Assembly (NCBI GenBank): GCA_031549885.1
Contig: JAVBPD010000051.1
Location: 1 to 25,322, forward strand
From: WQUF01 sp031549885
Lineage (GTDB): Bacteria > Bacillota > Clostridia > Clostridiales > Clostridiaceae
Length of the DNA stretch: 25,322 bases
Direction: 5' to 3'
Part shown: piece after piece, positions 6,154-14,176 of the stretch
Layout of the letters: each line of letters starts with the position of its first letter
Position numbering within the stretch: position 1 is the first letter of the stretch
Position numbers and translations under genes: made by a program
Notes under the pieces: model-generated
Told to the model about the DNA's origin: nothing
Seen by the model: only the letters and a program-made list of their open reading frames with translations
The model's database searches: none

Positions 6154-6771
6154 CTACACATGTAAATTTTTCTTAGCATCCATAATAAAAAGTGATGCAT
6201 CTTGATTCATAAATATCTTTTCACCATGGTAAAAAGTTTTGCCTTGAACTTTTGTAAACCCTATTTGTTTTAGAATGTCATTTAATTCTTCCTGTACAAA
6301 TCCATTATGTACTTCATTAGAAATAATATTATGATTCTTATCAAAATCAACGATTAAAAGATGGCCACCGTCATTTAGCAAATTAAATGCTTTTGATAAA
6401 AGCAAATTTACATCTTCTTTCATGTGCAAAAGCACTTGTGCTATAATCACGTAATCAACATGCAAATTTTGAGGACATTCTTTAACTAAATCACAACATA
6501 GCGTATTTGCATTTGTAATATGTAATTTTTCTAATTTTTCATTCACTTGTTGAACCATATTATAGGAAGCATCTACAAAAAGTATGGATTTAAAAGTATC
6601 TAAAAGCTCCATTCCCACAAGTCCTGTACCACACCCATAATCCATTGCAATTTTTTCATTTCCGCCTGTCACATATTTTTTAATATTGTTGGCGATGATT
6701 TTTGCAATATTTGCTCTTTCGATAGTATCATAATTTTTTGCCATTGAATCAAATTTTTCTATGTTTCCCAT
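6154..6771 (-). CDS. Class I SAM-dependent methyltransferase
   Basis: A Rossmann-fold methyltransferase with unknown substrate. After the N-terminal segment IEKFDSMAKNYDTIERANIA comes motif I (AMDYGCGTGLVG), then the acidic end of strand 2 (SILFVDAS) and the post-motif region DYVIIAQVLLHM. The 205-207 aa fit a single catalytic domain. I place the start at ATG 6771 because GAGG lies seven bases upstream. A GTG at 6777 in the same frame sits too close to that site. It begins 35 bases after the repressor gene on the same strand and may be transcribed with it. A terminator follows the stop. Confidence 0.88.
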   Translation of the reverse strand: MGNIEKFDSMAKNYDTIERANIAKIIANNIKKYVTGGNEKIAMDYGCGTGLVGMELLDTFKSILFVDASYNMVQQVNEKLEKLHITNANTLCCDLVKECPQNLHVDYVIIAQVLLHMKEDVNLLLSKAFNLLNDGGHLLIVDFDKNHNIISNEVHNGFVQEELNDILKQIGFTKVQGKTFYHGEKIFMNQDASLFIMDAKKNLHV

Positions 6772-6806
6772 AAGCACACCTCAACTTATATATTTTGTTT
6801 GTTATA

Positions 6807-7823
6807 TTAAATTTTAGCACAGCTATCCCTTATAACTAAAGAACAAGGCACTAAAATTTTTCTGGGTTTAGAAAATCTTCCTTTCATTTTTTGTTCTAAA
6901 AGCTCAATTGCGCATTCAGCCATAAAAGAAAGGGGAGCTTCAATTGTAGTAAGAGATGGAGTCATAAACTGAGAAGTTGCAAGATCGTTAAAACCTACTA
7001 TGCTTATTTCATCAGGTATTCTTATATTAGCCTCATAAAGAGCCCTATACACACCTGTAGCCATTGTGTCATTGGCAACTATAAAAGCCGTAGGAAGCTT
7101 AGATTTACTCTCAATAATATTTTGCACTATTCTATAGCCTTCAGAAAAAGATATTCTATAACCTTCAAAGATTAAGTTTTGATCAAAAATATTATGAGAA
7201 AGCATAAAGTCCACATAAGCTGATTTTCTTGAGTCAATTGTTAATTCTTTTTTATCTCCAAGAACAGCTCCACCTATATATCCAATTTGTTTATGATTTA
7301 ATTCTAAAAGATATTCAAGGGCTTCATAAACACCTAAAGGGTGATTTAAAGATACTGAGTCAAAAATTTGATCATTAGGGCATGAATCTAAAAAAACAAT
7401 ATTGCTTGTAAATTCTACCAATTTATTTATTTCAAGAGGAGAAAATTTACCTATAGCAAGCATTCCATCAATTGGTCTATTTTCATTAATCTTTTCAATA
7501 TTTTCTATTTTAAGTGCTTTAGAAACAGCTAAATTTAAACTGGTATATTGTCTTTCAAGTGCATTCATTAAGTAAAGGTAATAAGGGTCTTCAATGAGTT
7601 CTTTCTCATCATACCAATCTAAAATCACTATATTTGGTTTCTGATTAATAGAAGAGGTTTCCTTCCTCTCTCTAATAGTCCTGTATTCAAGTTTTTCCGC
7701 TACTTCAAAGATCTTTAATTTTGTTTCATTAGATACAGATATGGAAGAGTCATGGTTTAAAACTCTAGAAACTGTAGCCACAGAAACAGCTGCTTCTTTT
7801 GCAATTTGTTGTATTGTTGCCAT
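6807..7823 (-). CDS. LacI family transcriptional regulator (EbgR/GanR-like) of the galactoside operon
   Basis: A LacI-family repressor of about 338 aa. The N-terminal helix-turn-helix and hinge read MATIQQIAKEAAVSVATVSRVLN, then IFEVAEKLEYRT, which closely resembles EbgR/GanR-type regulators of beta-galactosidase genes. The rest is a periplasmic-binding-like sugar-sensing domain (PNIVILDWY, PSLTTIEAPLSFMAECAIELLEQK). The start is ATG 7823, preceded by GGAGGAGG; an upstream in-frame ATG (7841) overlaps that site. It is divergent from the transport and glycosidase operon and very likely represses it until a galactoside binds. The palindrome between the two promoters is its likely operator. Confidence 0.92.
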   Translation of the reverse strand: MATIQQIAKEAAVSVATVSRVLNHDSSISVSNETKLKIFEVAEKLEYRTIRERKETSSINQKPNIVILDWYDEKELIEDPYYLYLMNALERQYTSLNLAVSKALKIENIEKINENRPIDGMLAIGKFSPLEINKLVEFTSNIVFLDSCPNDQIFDSVSLNHPLGVYEALEYLLELNHKQIGYIGGAVLGDKKELTIDSRKSAYVDFMLSHNIFDQNLIFEGYRISFSEGYRIVQNIIESKSKLPTAFIVANDTMATGVYRALYEANIRIPDEISIVGFNDLATSQFMTPSLTTIEAPLSFMAECAIELLEQKMKGRFSKPRKILVPCSLVIRDSCAKI

Positions 7824-7857
7824 AAAAAAGCCCTCCTCCATTAAATACTATAAATAA

Positions 7858-7886
7858 ATAATACAATGTAAAAAAAATAAATGCAA
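7858..7886 (-). promoter_or_regulatory. Putative promoter of the LacI-type regulator gene
   Basis: On the minus strand, TTGCAT (7886-7881), 17 bases, TATTAT (7863-7858). The spacing is ideal and the boxes are moderate. Confidence 0.5.
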
Positions 7887-7908
7887 TATTTAAGTAAAAC
7901 ATTAATTA

Positions 7909-7934
7909 AAATTTACTAAATATTTAGTAAATTT
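7909..7934. promoter_or_regulatory. 26-bp perfect palindrome, probable LacI-type operator
   Basis: The half-site AAATTTACTAAAT (7909-7921) is followed exactly by its reverse complement (7922-7934). It abuts the -35 box of the operon promoter and lies between the two divergent promoters. Assignment to the adjacent regulator is inferred; it lacks the central CG common in LacI-family operators. Confidence 0.7.
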
Positions 7935-7935
7935 A

Positions 7936-7964
7936 TTGACAACGCTTTCTAAAAAAACTATAAT
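7936..7964 (+). promoter_or_regulatory. Consensus promoter of the galactoside operon
   Basis: TTGACA (7936-7941), exactly 17 bases, TATAAT (7959-7964). Both boxes match the sigma-A consensus perfectly, which implies a strong promoter that must be held in check by repressors. Confidence 0.9.
7937..7950 (+). promoter_or_regulatory. cre-like site (CcpA catabolite repression)
   Basis: TGACAACGCTTTCT matches the cre consensus TGWNANCGNTNWCA at 13 of 14 positions. It overlaps the -35 box and spacer, where bound CcpA would block RNA polymerase. Confidence 0.65.
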
Positions 7965-7996
7965 CATTTCATAATATAAATTTTGGAGGTTTTTTA

Positions 7997-9343
7997 ATGA
8001 AGTTAAGATTTAAAAGCTTAATAACAGGAATTCTTTGTGCGAGTATGCTTTCTGCTTGTTCACCATCAACACCAGAAACAAACACTCAAGATACAACAAG
8101 TTCAAATGTACAAACAACCAGTGAACAAACAACAAGCGCACCTGCTTCATCAAATAAACAAAAAATTACTGTTTGGGCCTGGGATCCAAATTTTAACATA
8201 GCAATTATGCAAAACGCAGCTGATCGTTATACAAAAATAAATCCTGATGTAGAATTTGATATAGTTGAAATGGCAAAGGCAGATGTAGAACAAAAACTTC
8301 ATACAACTCTTGCATCAAAAACTACTGAAGGCTTACCTGACATAGTTTTAATAGAGGATTACAATTCCCAAAAATACTTACAGTCTTACCCAGGAAGTTT
8401 TGCGGATTTAACAAATTCATTTGACTATAGCAAATTTGCACCCTATAAAGTATCTCTTATGACTTTAGAAAATAAAGTTTATGGCGTACCTTTTGATTCA
8501 GGCGTTAGCGCATTATTTTATCGCTCAGATATTTTAGAAGAAGCAGGTTATAAAAAAGAAGATCTTCAAGATGTAACTTGGAATAGGTTAATTGAAATAG
8601 GAAAAGATGTTAAATCAAAAACTGGAAAAGCTATCTTAGGCTTTGAAAAATCTGATGGCGGACTTATGAGAATTATGCTTCAATCAGCAGGAACTTGGTA
8701 TTTTGATGAATCTGGAAAAGCTGATTTAGCAAATAACGATATTTTAAAACAAGCTATGCAAACTTATAAAGATATAGTTGATGCTGATATAATAATTCCT
8801 ACATCAGGATGGGATGAATGGGTATCTGCATTTAATAAAGGTGATACAGCGTCTGTTGCAACAGGAGTTTGGATTTTAGGGTCTATTAAAGCAGCAAGCG
8901 ATCAATCAGGTAAATGGACTGTTGCTCCTACTCCAAAGCTTGATGATGCAAAATCAGTAAATGCTTCAAACCTTGGTGGGTCAAGCTGGTATATACTTGA
9001 AAATGGAAAAAATAAAGATGCTGCAATTAAATTCATGCAAGAGATTTTTGCAAAAGATGTTGATTTTTATCAAGATATTTTAACTAAAAATGGAGCAGTA
9101 GGAACATTTTTACCAGCACAAGAAGGAGCTGCATACACTGCTGAAGATCCTTTCTTTGGTGGACAAAAGATATTCCAAGATATTTCAGGATACATGAAAA
9201 ATATTCCAGCGATAAATTATGGAATGTATACATACGAAGCTGATGCAGCTATTATGGGACAGATAAATGATTTTGTAGGCGGAAAATCTTTAGATGAATG
9301 TTTAAAAAATGCTCAAACCCAATTAGATAGTCAAATACAATAA
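7997..9343 (+). CDS. ABC transporter sugar-binding lipoprotein
   Basis: An extracellular solute-binding protein of family 1, which delivers oligosaccharide to the two permeases downstream. The 448-aa protein has a lipoprotein signal (KSLITGILCASMLSAC, lipid-anchored Cys21), then a Ser/Thr/Gln-rich linker to about residue 54 and the mature fold beginning ITVWAWDPNF. GGAGG (7984-7988) lies at the right distance from the ATG. It is the first gene of the operon under the consensus promoter. A hairpin follows it, which probably makes its mRNA more abundant than that of the permeases. Substrate specificity, presumably galactosides, is inferred from the neighbouring glycosidases. Confidence 0.95.
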   Translation: MKLRFKSLITGILCASMLSACSPSTPETNTQDTTSSNVQTTSEQTTSAPASSNKQKITVWAWDPNFNIAIMQNAADRYTKINPDVEFDIVEMAKADVEQKLHTTLASKTTEGLPDIVLIEDYNSQKYLQSYPGSFADLTNSFDYSKFAPYKVSLMTLENKVYGVPFDSGVSALFYRSDILEEAGYKKEDLQDVTWNRLIEIGKDVKSKTGKAILGFEKSDGGLMRIMLQSAGTWYFDESGKADLANNDILKQAMQTYKDIVDADIIIPTSGWDEWVSAFNKGDTASVATGVWILGSIKAASDQSGKWTVAPTPKLDDAKSVNASNLGGSSWYILENGKNKDAAIKFMQEIFAKDVDFYQDILTKNGAVGTFLPAQEGAAYTAEDPFFGGQKIFQDISGYMKNIPAINYGMYTYEADAAIMGQINDFVGGKSLDECLKNAQTQLDSQIQ

Positions 9344-9351
9344 ATTTTATT

Positions 9352-9388
9352 AAAAAGTCTGCTTTAAGCTCTAAGCAGACTTTTTAAA
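9352..9388 (+). terminator. Intra-operon terminator or mRNA-stabilising hairpin after the binding protein
   Basis: A 13-bp perfect stem AAAAAGTCTGCTT (9352-9364) / AAGCAGACTTTTT (9373-9385) with an 8-nt loop. No promoter is evident between it and the next gene. Partial termination would give excess binding protein over permease. Confidence 0.85.
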
Positions 9389-9410
9389 AATAAAATTAGG
9401 AGGAATTTTT

Positions 9411-10346
9411 TTGGACAAAAAAAGAAGTTTATATTTATTTTCCTTTATAGGTATTGCCTTATTGCTTCTTTGCGCATTTATGTTTTACCCAATTGTCTAT
9501 TCATTTGTTTTATCTTTTACCAGCACAAAAGGCATTATAACAAAATTTAATGGTATAAATAATTACATTAGAATTTTTAAAGATCCTCTATTTCTAATAG
9601 CGCTAAAAAATACTCTTTTATTTTTAGCAATACAAGTTCCTATAATGTTATTTCTTGCTATTATATTTGCATCTATTTTAAATGATAAGACAATTAAATT
9701 TAGAGGTTTTTTTAGAACAGCTCTTTTTTTACCCTGTGTTACATCTTTAATTGCTTATACTATTTTATTTAAAATGCTATTTTCATACAATGGAATGATA
9801 AATTCATTTTTGCTTTCCATAGGCCTTGTGAAAGCTCCAATTGAATGGCTTATGAAACCAGCTCTTTCTCAATTTGTTTTAATTTTAGCTATGCTTTGGA
9901 GATGGACTGGGTACAATATGGTATTTTATCTCTCAGCTATGCAAAACATATCAGATGATATTTACGAAGCAGCAACCATAGATGGATCAAGCAAAATACA
10001 CACATTTTTTACAATAACCCTTCCACTTTTAAAGCCTATGATTTTATTTACCACTGTAATGTCAACTATAGGTACTTTGCAGTTATTTGATGAGCCTATG
10101 AATTTATCCAGTGGCGGAGTCACCGCTGCGGCCATTGGACCTGATAATGCTCTTTTAACTTTAAGCGTGTATATCTACAACATATGCTTTAAGTATGTGC
10201 CAAACTTTGGTTATGCAGCTACTATTTCATATGTAATAGTTATCATTATAGGGATTTTAGCTATGGTTCAATTTGTCCTTGGAAGAACTGAAAGCGATTT
10301 AGGCGGAGAGTATTCTAAGAAAAAGAAGATAAAGGAGAGGATATAA
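9411..10346 (+). CDS. ABC sugar transporter permease (MalF/UgpA-like)
   Basis: A membrane permease of 311 aa with six hydrophobic segments. It carries the EAA loop that contacts the ATPase (YEAATIDGSSKIHTFF, EAA at 186-188, Gly192). It pairs with the next gene to form the channel for the binding protein's ligand. The start is TTG 9411, supported by AGGAGG (9398-9403) seven bases upstream; no ATG or GTG fits. The stop is one base before the next start, so translation is coupled. No ATPase gene is present in the operon, so a shared MsmX-type ATPase is presumed elsewhere. Confidence 0.95.
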   Translation: MDKKRSLYLFSFIGIALLLLCAFMFYPIVYSFVLSFTSTKGIITKFNGINNYIRIFKDPLFLIALKNTLLFLAIQVPIMLFLAIIFASILNDKTIKFRGFFRTALFLPCVTSLIAYTILFKMLFSYNGMINSFLLSIGLVKAPIEWLMKPALSQFVLILAMLWRWTGYNMVFYLSAMQNISDDIYEAATIDGSSKIHTFFTITLPLLKPMILFTTVMSTIGTLQLFDEPMNLSSGGVTAAAIGPDNALLTLSVYIYNICFKYVPNFGYAATISYVIVIIIGILAMVQFVLGRTESDLGGEYSKKKKIKERI

Positions 10347-10347
10347 A

Positions 10348-11160
10348 ATGAAATTTAAACCTCATAGAATTTTTATTTATTTGCTTTTATCTATAACAGC
10401 ATTTATATCTATATTTCCTTTTTATTGGATGATTGTGAGCATGACAAATTCATCTATAGATATTACAGGTGGAAAGATGACATTTGGTACAAATTTTACT
10501 TACAATATTACTACTCTTTTTAATAAATATGATATGGGACATGTTTTATTAAACTCAGTTAAAGTTACAGGGCTTACAGTTATATTTTCAATGATTGTTT
10601 GCTCTATGACAGCATATGGATTTTTAATGTATAAAACAAGGTACTCTGAGAAAATATACGCTCTTATGATGCTCACCATGATGGTTCCATTTGCTGCTCT
10701 CATGATTCCCCTTTTTCAAATAATAGTAAGATTTCATTTATTAAATTCACACTTTGCGCTTATTATAACAGCAGTAGCGTCGGTGTTTATAATATTTTTC
10801 TTTAGGCAAAGCTTTAGCACATATCCATATGAAATCATACAAGCAGCCAGAGTAGATGGCGCTGGAGAATTTACTATATTTTTTAAAATATTTGCTCCAT
10901 CGGTTAAAAGTACATTCTTTGCTGCAGCAATTTATTCATTTATGACGAGCTGGAATTCATATATGTGGCCATTAATAGTGCTTCAAGCTAATGAAAAAAG
11001 GACAACGACTCTTATGATTTCATATTTATCTTCAGCATATCAACCGCAATATGGAGTTATAATGACAGCTATAGTATTTGCAACACTTCCAACTATTTTA
11101 ATTTTCTTTTTATTTCAAAAGCAATTTGTTCAAGGAATGGTTGGTTCTGTTAAAGGCTAA
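10348..11160 (+). CDS. ABC sugar transporter permease (MalG/UgpE-like)
   Basis: The second permease subunit, 270 aa with six hydrophobic segments. It has the typical N-terminus (IYLLLSITAFISIFPFYWMIVSM) and an EAA-type loop (IIQAARVDGAGEFTIFFKI, QAA at 165-167, Gly171). It ends in the usual QKQFVQGMVGSVKG. AAAGGAGAGG lies within the end of the preceding gene. It is 23 bases upstream of the beta-galactosidase gene, so uptake and cleavage are encoded in one transcript. Confidence 0.95.
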   Translation: MKFKPHRIFIYLLLSITAFISIFPFYWMIVSMTNSSIDITGGKMTFGTNFTYNITTLFNKYDMGHVLLNSVKVTGLTVIFSMIVCSMTAYGFLMYKTRYSEKIYALMMLTMMVPFAALMIPLFQIIVRFHLLNSHFALIITAVASVFIIFFFRQSFSTYPYEIIQAARVDGAGEFTIFFKIFAPSVKSTFFAAAIYSFMTSWNSYMWPLIVLQANEKRTTTLMISYLSSAYQPQYGVIMTAIVFATLPTILIFFLFQKQFVQGMVGSVKG

Positions 11161-11183
11161 AAATTAAGTTAGGAGATATAAAC

Positions 11184-14174
11184 ATGAACAACATAAAATT
11201 TGAGTATTTGAAAGATCCAGAGGTTTTTCAAATAAATAGGTTAAATGCGCATTCAGACCATATATACTATACACCTTATATGAAATATGAGGACTTAAGA
11301 ATATTACAAAATGGAAACTTTAAATTTTTTTATGCTAAAAACTTAAACGAAGTGAAGCAGGATTTTTACAAAGAAGGATTTGATGATAAAGATTGGGATT
11401 TAATAAAAGTTCCAGGGCATATACAGCTTTTAGGATATGGAAACCCTCAATATGTGAACACTATGTACCCTTGGGATGGAATAGAAGATATTAAACCTCC
11501 TAATATCCCATCTGAATTTAATCCTGTAGGTTTATATGCTTATGAGTTTGATTTGCCAAAGGGTTTTCAAAAAGATGCTGCTTTTATTTGCTTTGAGGGG
11601 GTAGAAAGCGCTTTTTATTTATGGCTTAATGGAGAGTTTATAGGATATAGCGAAGACACGTTTACTCCATCAGAATTTGATTTATCTTCATTTATTAAAG
11701 AAAAGGGAAATAGGCTTTGCATTATGGTTGTAAGGTTTTCAAGCGGATCTTGGCTTGAAGATCAAGATTTCTTTAGATTTTCTGGAATATTTAGAGATGT
11801 TTATTTATATACAACACCAAAGATTCATATTTACGATATGTTTGTTAAACCTGAAGTTTTAGAGGATTTAAAAAAAGCAGAGCTTAAATGTGAATTTGAA
11901 ATTGTAAATAAAGAAAACTTAAATGGATTTATTTATTTTAAGTTATATGATGAGAATAATACCCTCATAAAGGTTTCAGAAAAACTTAAAGTCTCAAAAA
12001 ACGTTACATTAAACGCTTCACTGGACAACATCAACCTTTGGAATGCTGAAATACCTTATCTTTATAAATTAATAGTTGAAATATGCGATGATAAAGGTGA
12101 AACTATAGAAATAGTAGAACAAAAAATTGGCTTTAGAAGATTTGAAATGAAAGATAAATTAATGCTTTTAAATGGCAAGCGCATCGTATTTAAAGGCGTA
12201 AATCGCCATGAATTTAATGCAAGATACGGCAGAAATATTTCAAAAGAAGATATTTTATGGGATATTAAGTGCATGAAGAAAAACAACATTAATGCAGTTA
12301 GAACATCTCATTATCCAAACCAAAAAGAATTATATAGTTTATGTGATGAATATGGAATATATGTTATAGATGAAGCTAATATTGAAACTCATGGCACATG
12401 GTCTTTTATAAAAGATTTAAAATATGAAAATATTGTTCCTTGTGATAATGAAGTTTGGAAAGGTGCTGTAATTGACAGAGGAAACTCAATGGTTCAAAGG
12501 GATAAAAATCACCCCTCTATTTTAATATGGTCCTGTGGAAATGAATCCTTTGGAGGAAAAGTTTTATATGATTTATCTAATTTTTATAGAAATACAGATA
12601 ATTCTAGATTAGTTCACTATGAAGGAGTAGCTAACGATAGAAGGTATAATGATACATCAGATATGGAAAGCCGCATGTATTTAAAGCCTCAGCACATTAA
12701 AGAATATTTAGAAAATAACCCAGAAAAACCATATATAAGCTGTGAATATGCTCATTCCATGGGCAATGCATGTGGAAATTTAGAGAAATACACCAAACTA
12801 GCTGATGAATACTCTATGTATCAAGGTGGATTTATATGGGATTTTATAGATCAAGCTATTTATAATAAAGATCCAAATGGAGAAGAATATTTAGCAACTG
12901 GTGGAGATTTTTTCGATAGACCTAATGATGCTTATTTTTGTGGAAATGGCCTTGTTTTTGCAGATAGAAAAGAGTCACCAAAGATGAAAGAAGTAAAATT
13001 TGCTTATAGAGATGTAGAAATATTTTGTGATGAAAATTATATAACAATTATAAACAAAAACAATTGGCTAAACACTGATAAATATGAGTTTCACTTTGAG
13101 CTTTTAGAAAATGGACTAATTATAAAAAAAGGAAAATTTTTACTTGATTTAAACCCTCAAAGCAGAAAGACATTAGACCTTCCATGCGCTATACCAGATA
13201 AAAATTGTGAATATATTTTAACTGTATCCATGTGCTTAAAGGAAGATGAAATTTGGGAAAAAGCAGGATATGAATTATCCTTTGGGCAAGGAGTTGTAAA
13301 GAAGGCTGTTTTTAAAGAAATAGTTGAAAAAAGTTCTAATGTAATTTGCGGAAATGAAAATATTGGCTTTAAAATGAAGAATTCATCTTGTTTATATTTT
13401 AAACCTATAGGAAAACTAAATTCTATAAAGTCAAATAATAAGGAATTTATCCTATCTGAAATAAAACCAGACTTTTGGCGTGCCCCTATTGATAATGATT
13501 TAGGAAATAAAAATACTTATAAATGGGCTAAGTGGAAAATTGCAAGTTTATATGCCTTTAAAACAAAAGAAAAATTAGAAGATTCAAAGCTTTATGTCAC
13601 TTATGATTTAAACATTGACAAACAAATACAATGCGAGTTTTTATATGAATTTATGTATGAAAATAAATTCTCTTTAACTTTTACTTTAGAAAATAGCGGT
13701 GAATTAATCGACATGCCAGCTTTTGGATTTTCATTTGAAATGCCAAGCTTCTTTTCAAATGTTAAATGGTACGGAAGAGGACCTTTTGAAACATATCAGG
13801 ATAGGAAACATGGCGCAAAAATTGGAATTTATGAAAACAAAGTAGCGGATAATTACACAGATTATTTAAATCCTCAAGAATGTGGAAATAAAACTGATTT
13901 AAGATTTATTGAAATAACTGATAATGAGGGGTCAGGCCTTAGGATTTTTTCAGAAGATTTATTTGAGTGTTCAGTATTGCCTTATACTTCCCATGAAATT
14001 GAAAGCGCTCATCATAAAAATAATTTGCCAAAGCAAAGTAAAACTGTAGTACACGTTTGTAAAAAGAAATGCGGCGTTGGTGGAGATGATGCATGGGGAG
14101 CTCCAGTGCATCCTGAATATTTAGTTAATTTAGAAGGAAAAATGAGCTTTAAAGTATATTTTGAGGTTAATTAA
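11184..14174 (+). CDS. lacZ: Beta-galactosidase, glycoside hydrolase family 2 (LacZ type)
   Basis: An intracellular beta-galactosidase of 996 aa, close to E. coli LacZ in length and without a signal peptide. The order is a sugar-binding N-domain (WDLIKVPGHIQLLGYGNPQYVNTMYPW), an Ig-like domain, a TIM barrel starting near KGVNRHEF and a C-terminal beta-sandwich including WYGRGPFETYQDR. The catalytic acid/base is Glu454 in WSCGNESFGG and the nucleophile is Glu521 in ISCEYAHSMGN. It would remove terminal beta-galactose from imported oligosaccharides. AGGAGA precedes the ATG. The alpha-galactosidase gene starts two bases after the stop. The symbol reflects type, not a proven lactose role. Confidence 0.95.
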   Translation: MNNIKFEYLKDPEVFQINRLNAHSDHIYYTPYMKYEDLRILQNGNFKFFYAKNLNEVKQDFYKEGFDDKDWDLIKVPGHIQLLGYGNPQYVNTMYPWDGIEDIKPPNIPSEFNPVGLYAYEFDLPKGFQKDAAFICFEGVESAFYLWLNGEFIGYSEDTFTPSEFDLSSFIKEKGNRLCIMVVRFSSGSWLEDQDFFRFSGIFRDVYLYTTPKIHIYDMFVKPEVLEDLKKAELKCEFEIVNKENLNGFIYFKLYDENNTLIKVSEKLKVSKNVTLNASLDNINLWNAEIPYLYKLIVEICDDKGETIEIVEQKIGFRRFEMKDKLMLLNGKRIVFKGVNRHEFNARYGRNISKEDILWDIKCMKKNNINAVRTSHYPNQKELYSLCDEYGIYVIDEANIETHGTWSFIKDLKYENIVPCDNEVWKGAVIDRGNSMVQRDKNHPSILIWSCGNESFGGKVLYDLSNFYRNTDNSRLVHYEGVANDRRYNDTSDMESRMYLKPQHIKEYLENNPEKPYISCEYAHSMGNACGNLEKYTKLADEYSMYQGGFIWDFIDQAIYNKDPNGEEYLATGGDFFDRPNDAYFCGNGLVFADRKESPKMKEVKFAYRDVEIFCDENYITIINKNNWLNTDKYEFHFELLENGLIIKKGKFLLDLNPQSRKTLDLPCAIPDKNCEYILTVSMCLKEDEIWEKAGYELSFGQGVVKKAVFKEIVEKSSNVICGNENIGFKMKNSSCLYFKPIGKLNSIKSNNKEFILSEIKPDFWRAPIDNDLGNKNTYKWAKWKIASLYAFKTKEKLEDSKLYVTYDLNIDKQIQCEFLYEFMYENKFSLTFTLENSGELIDMPAFGFSFEMPSFFSNVKWYGRGPFETYQDRKHGAKIGIYENKVADNYTDYLNPQECGNKTDLRFIEITDNEGSGLRIFSEDLFECSVLPYTSHEIESAHHKNNLPKQSKTVVHVCKKKCGVGGDDAWGAPVHPEYLVNLEGKMSFKVYFEVN

Positions 14175-14176
14175 TT

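Noticed and set aside
12062..12289. Minus-strand ORF within the beta-galactosidase gene
   Set aside because: It is an antisense shadow of the conserved GH2 barrel start.
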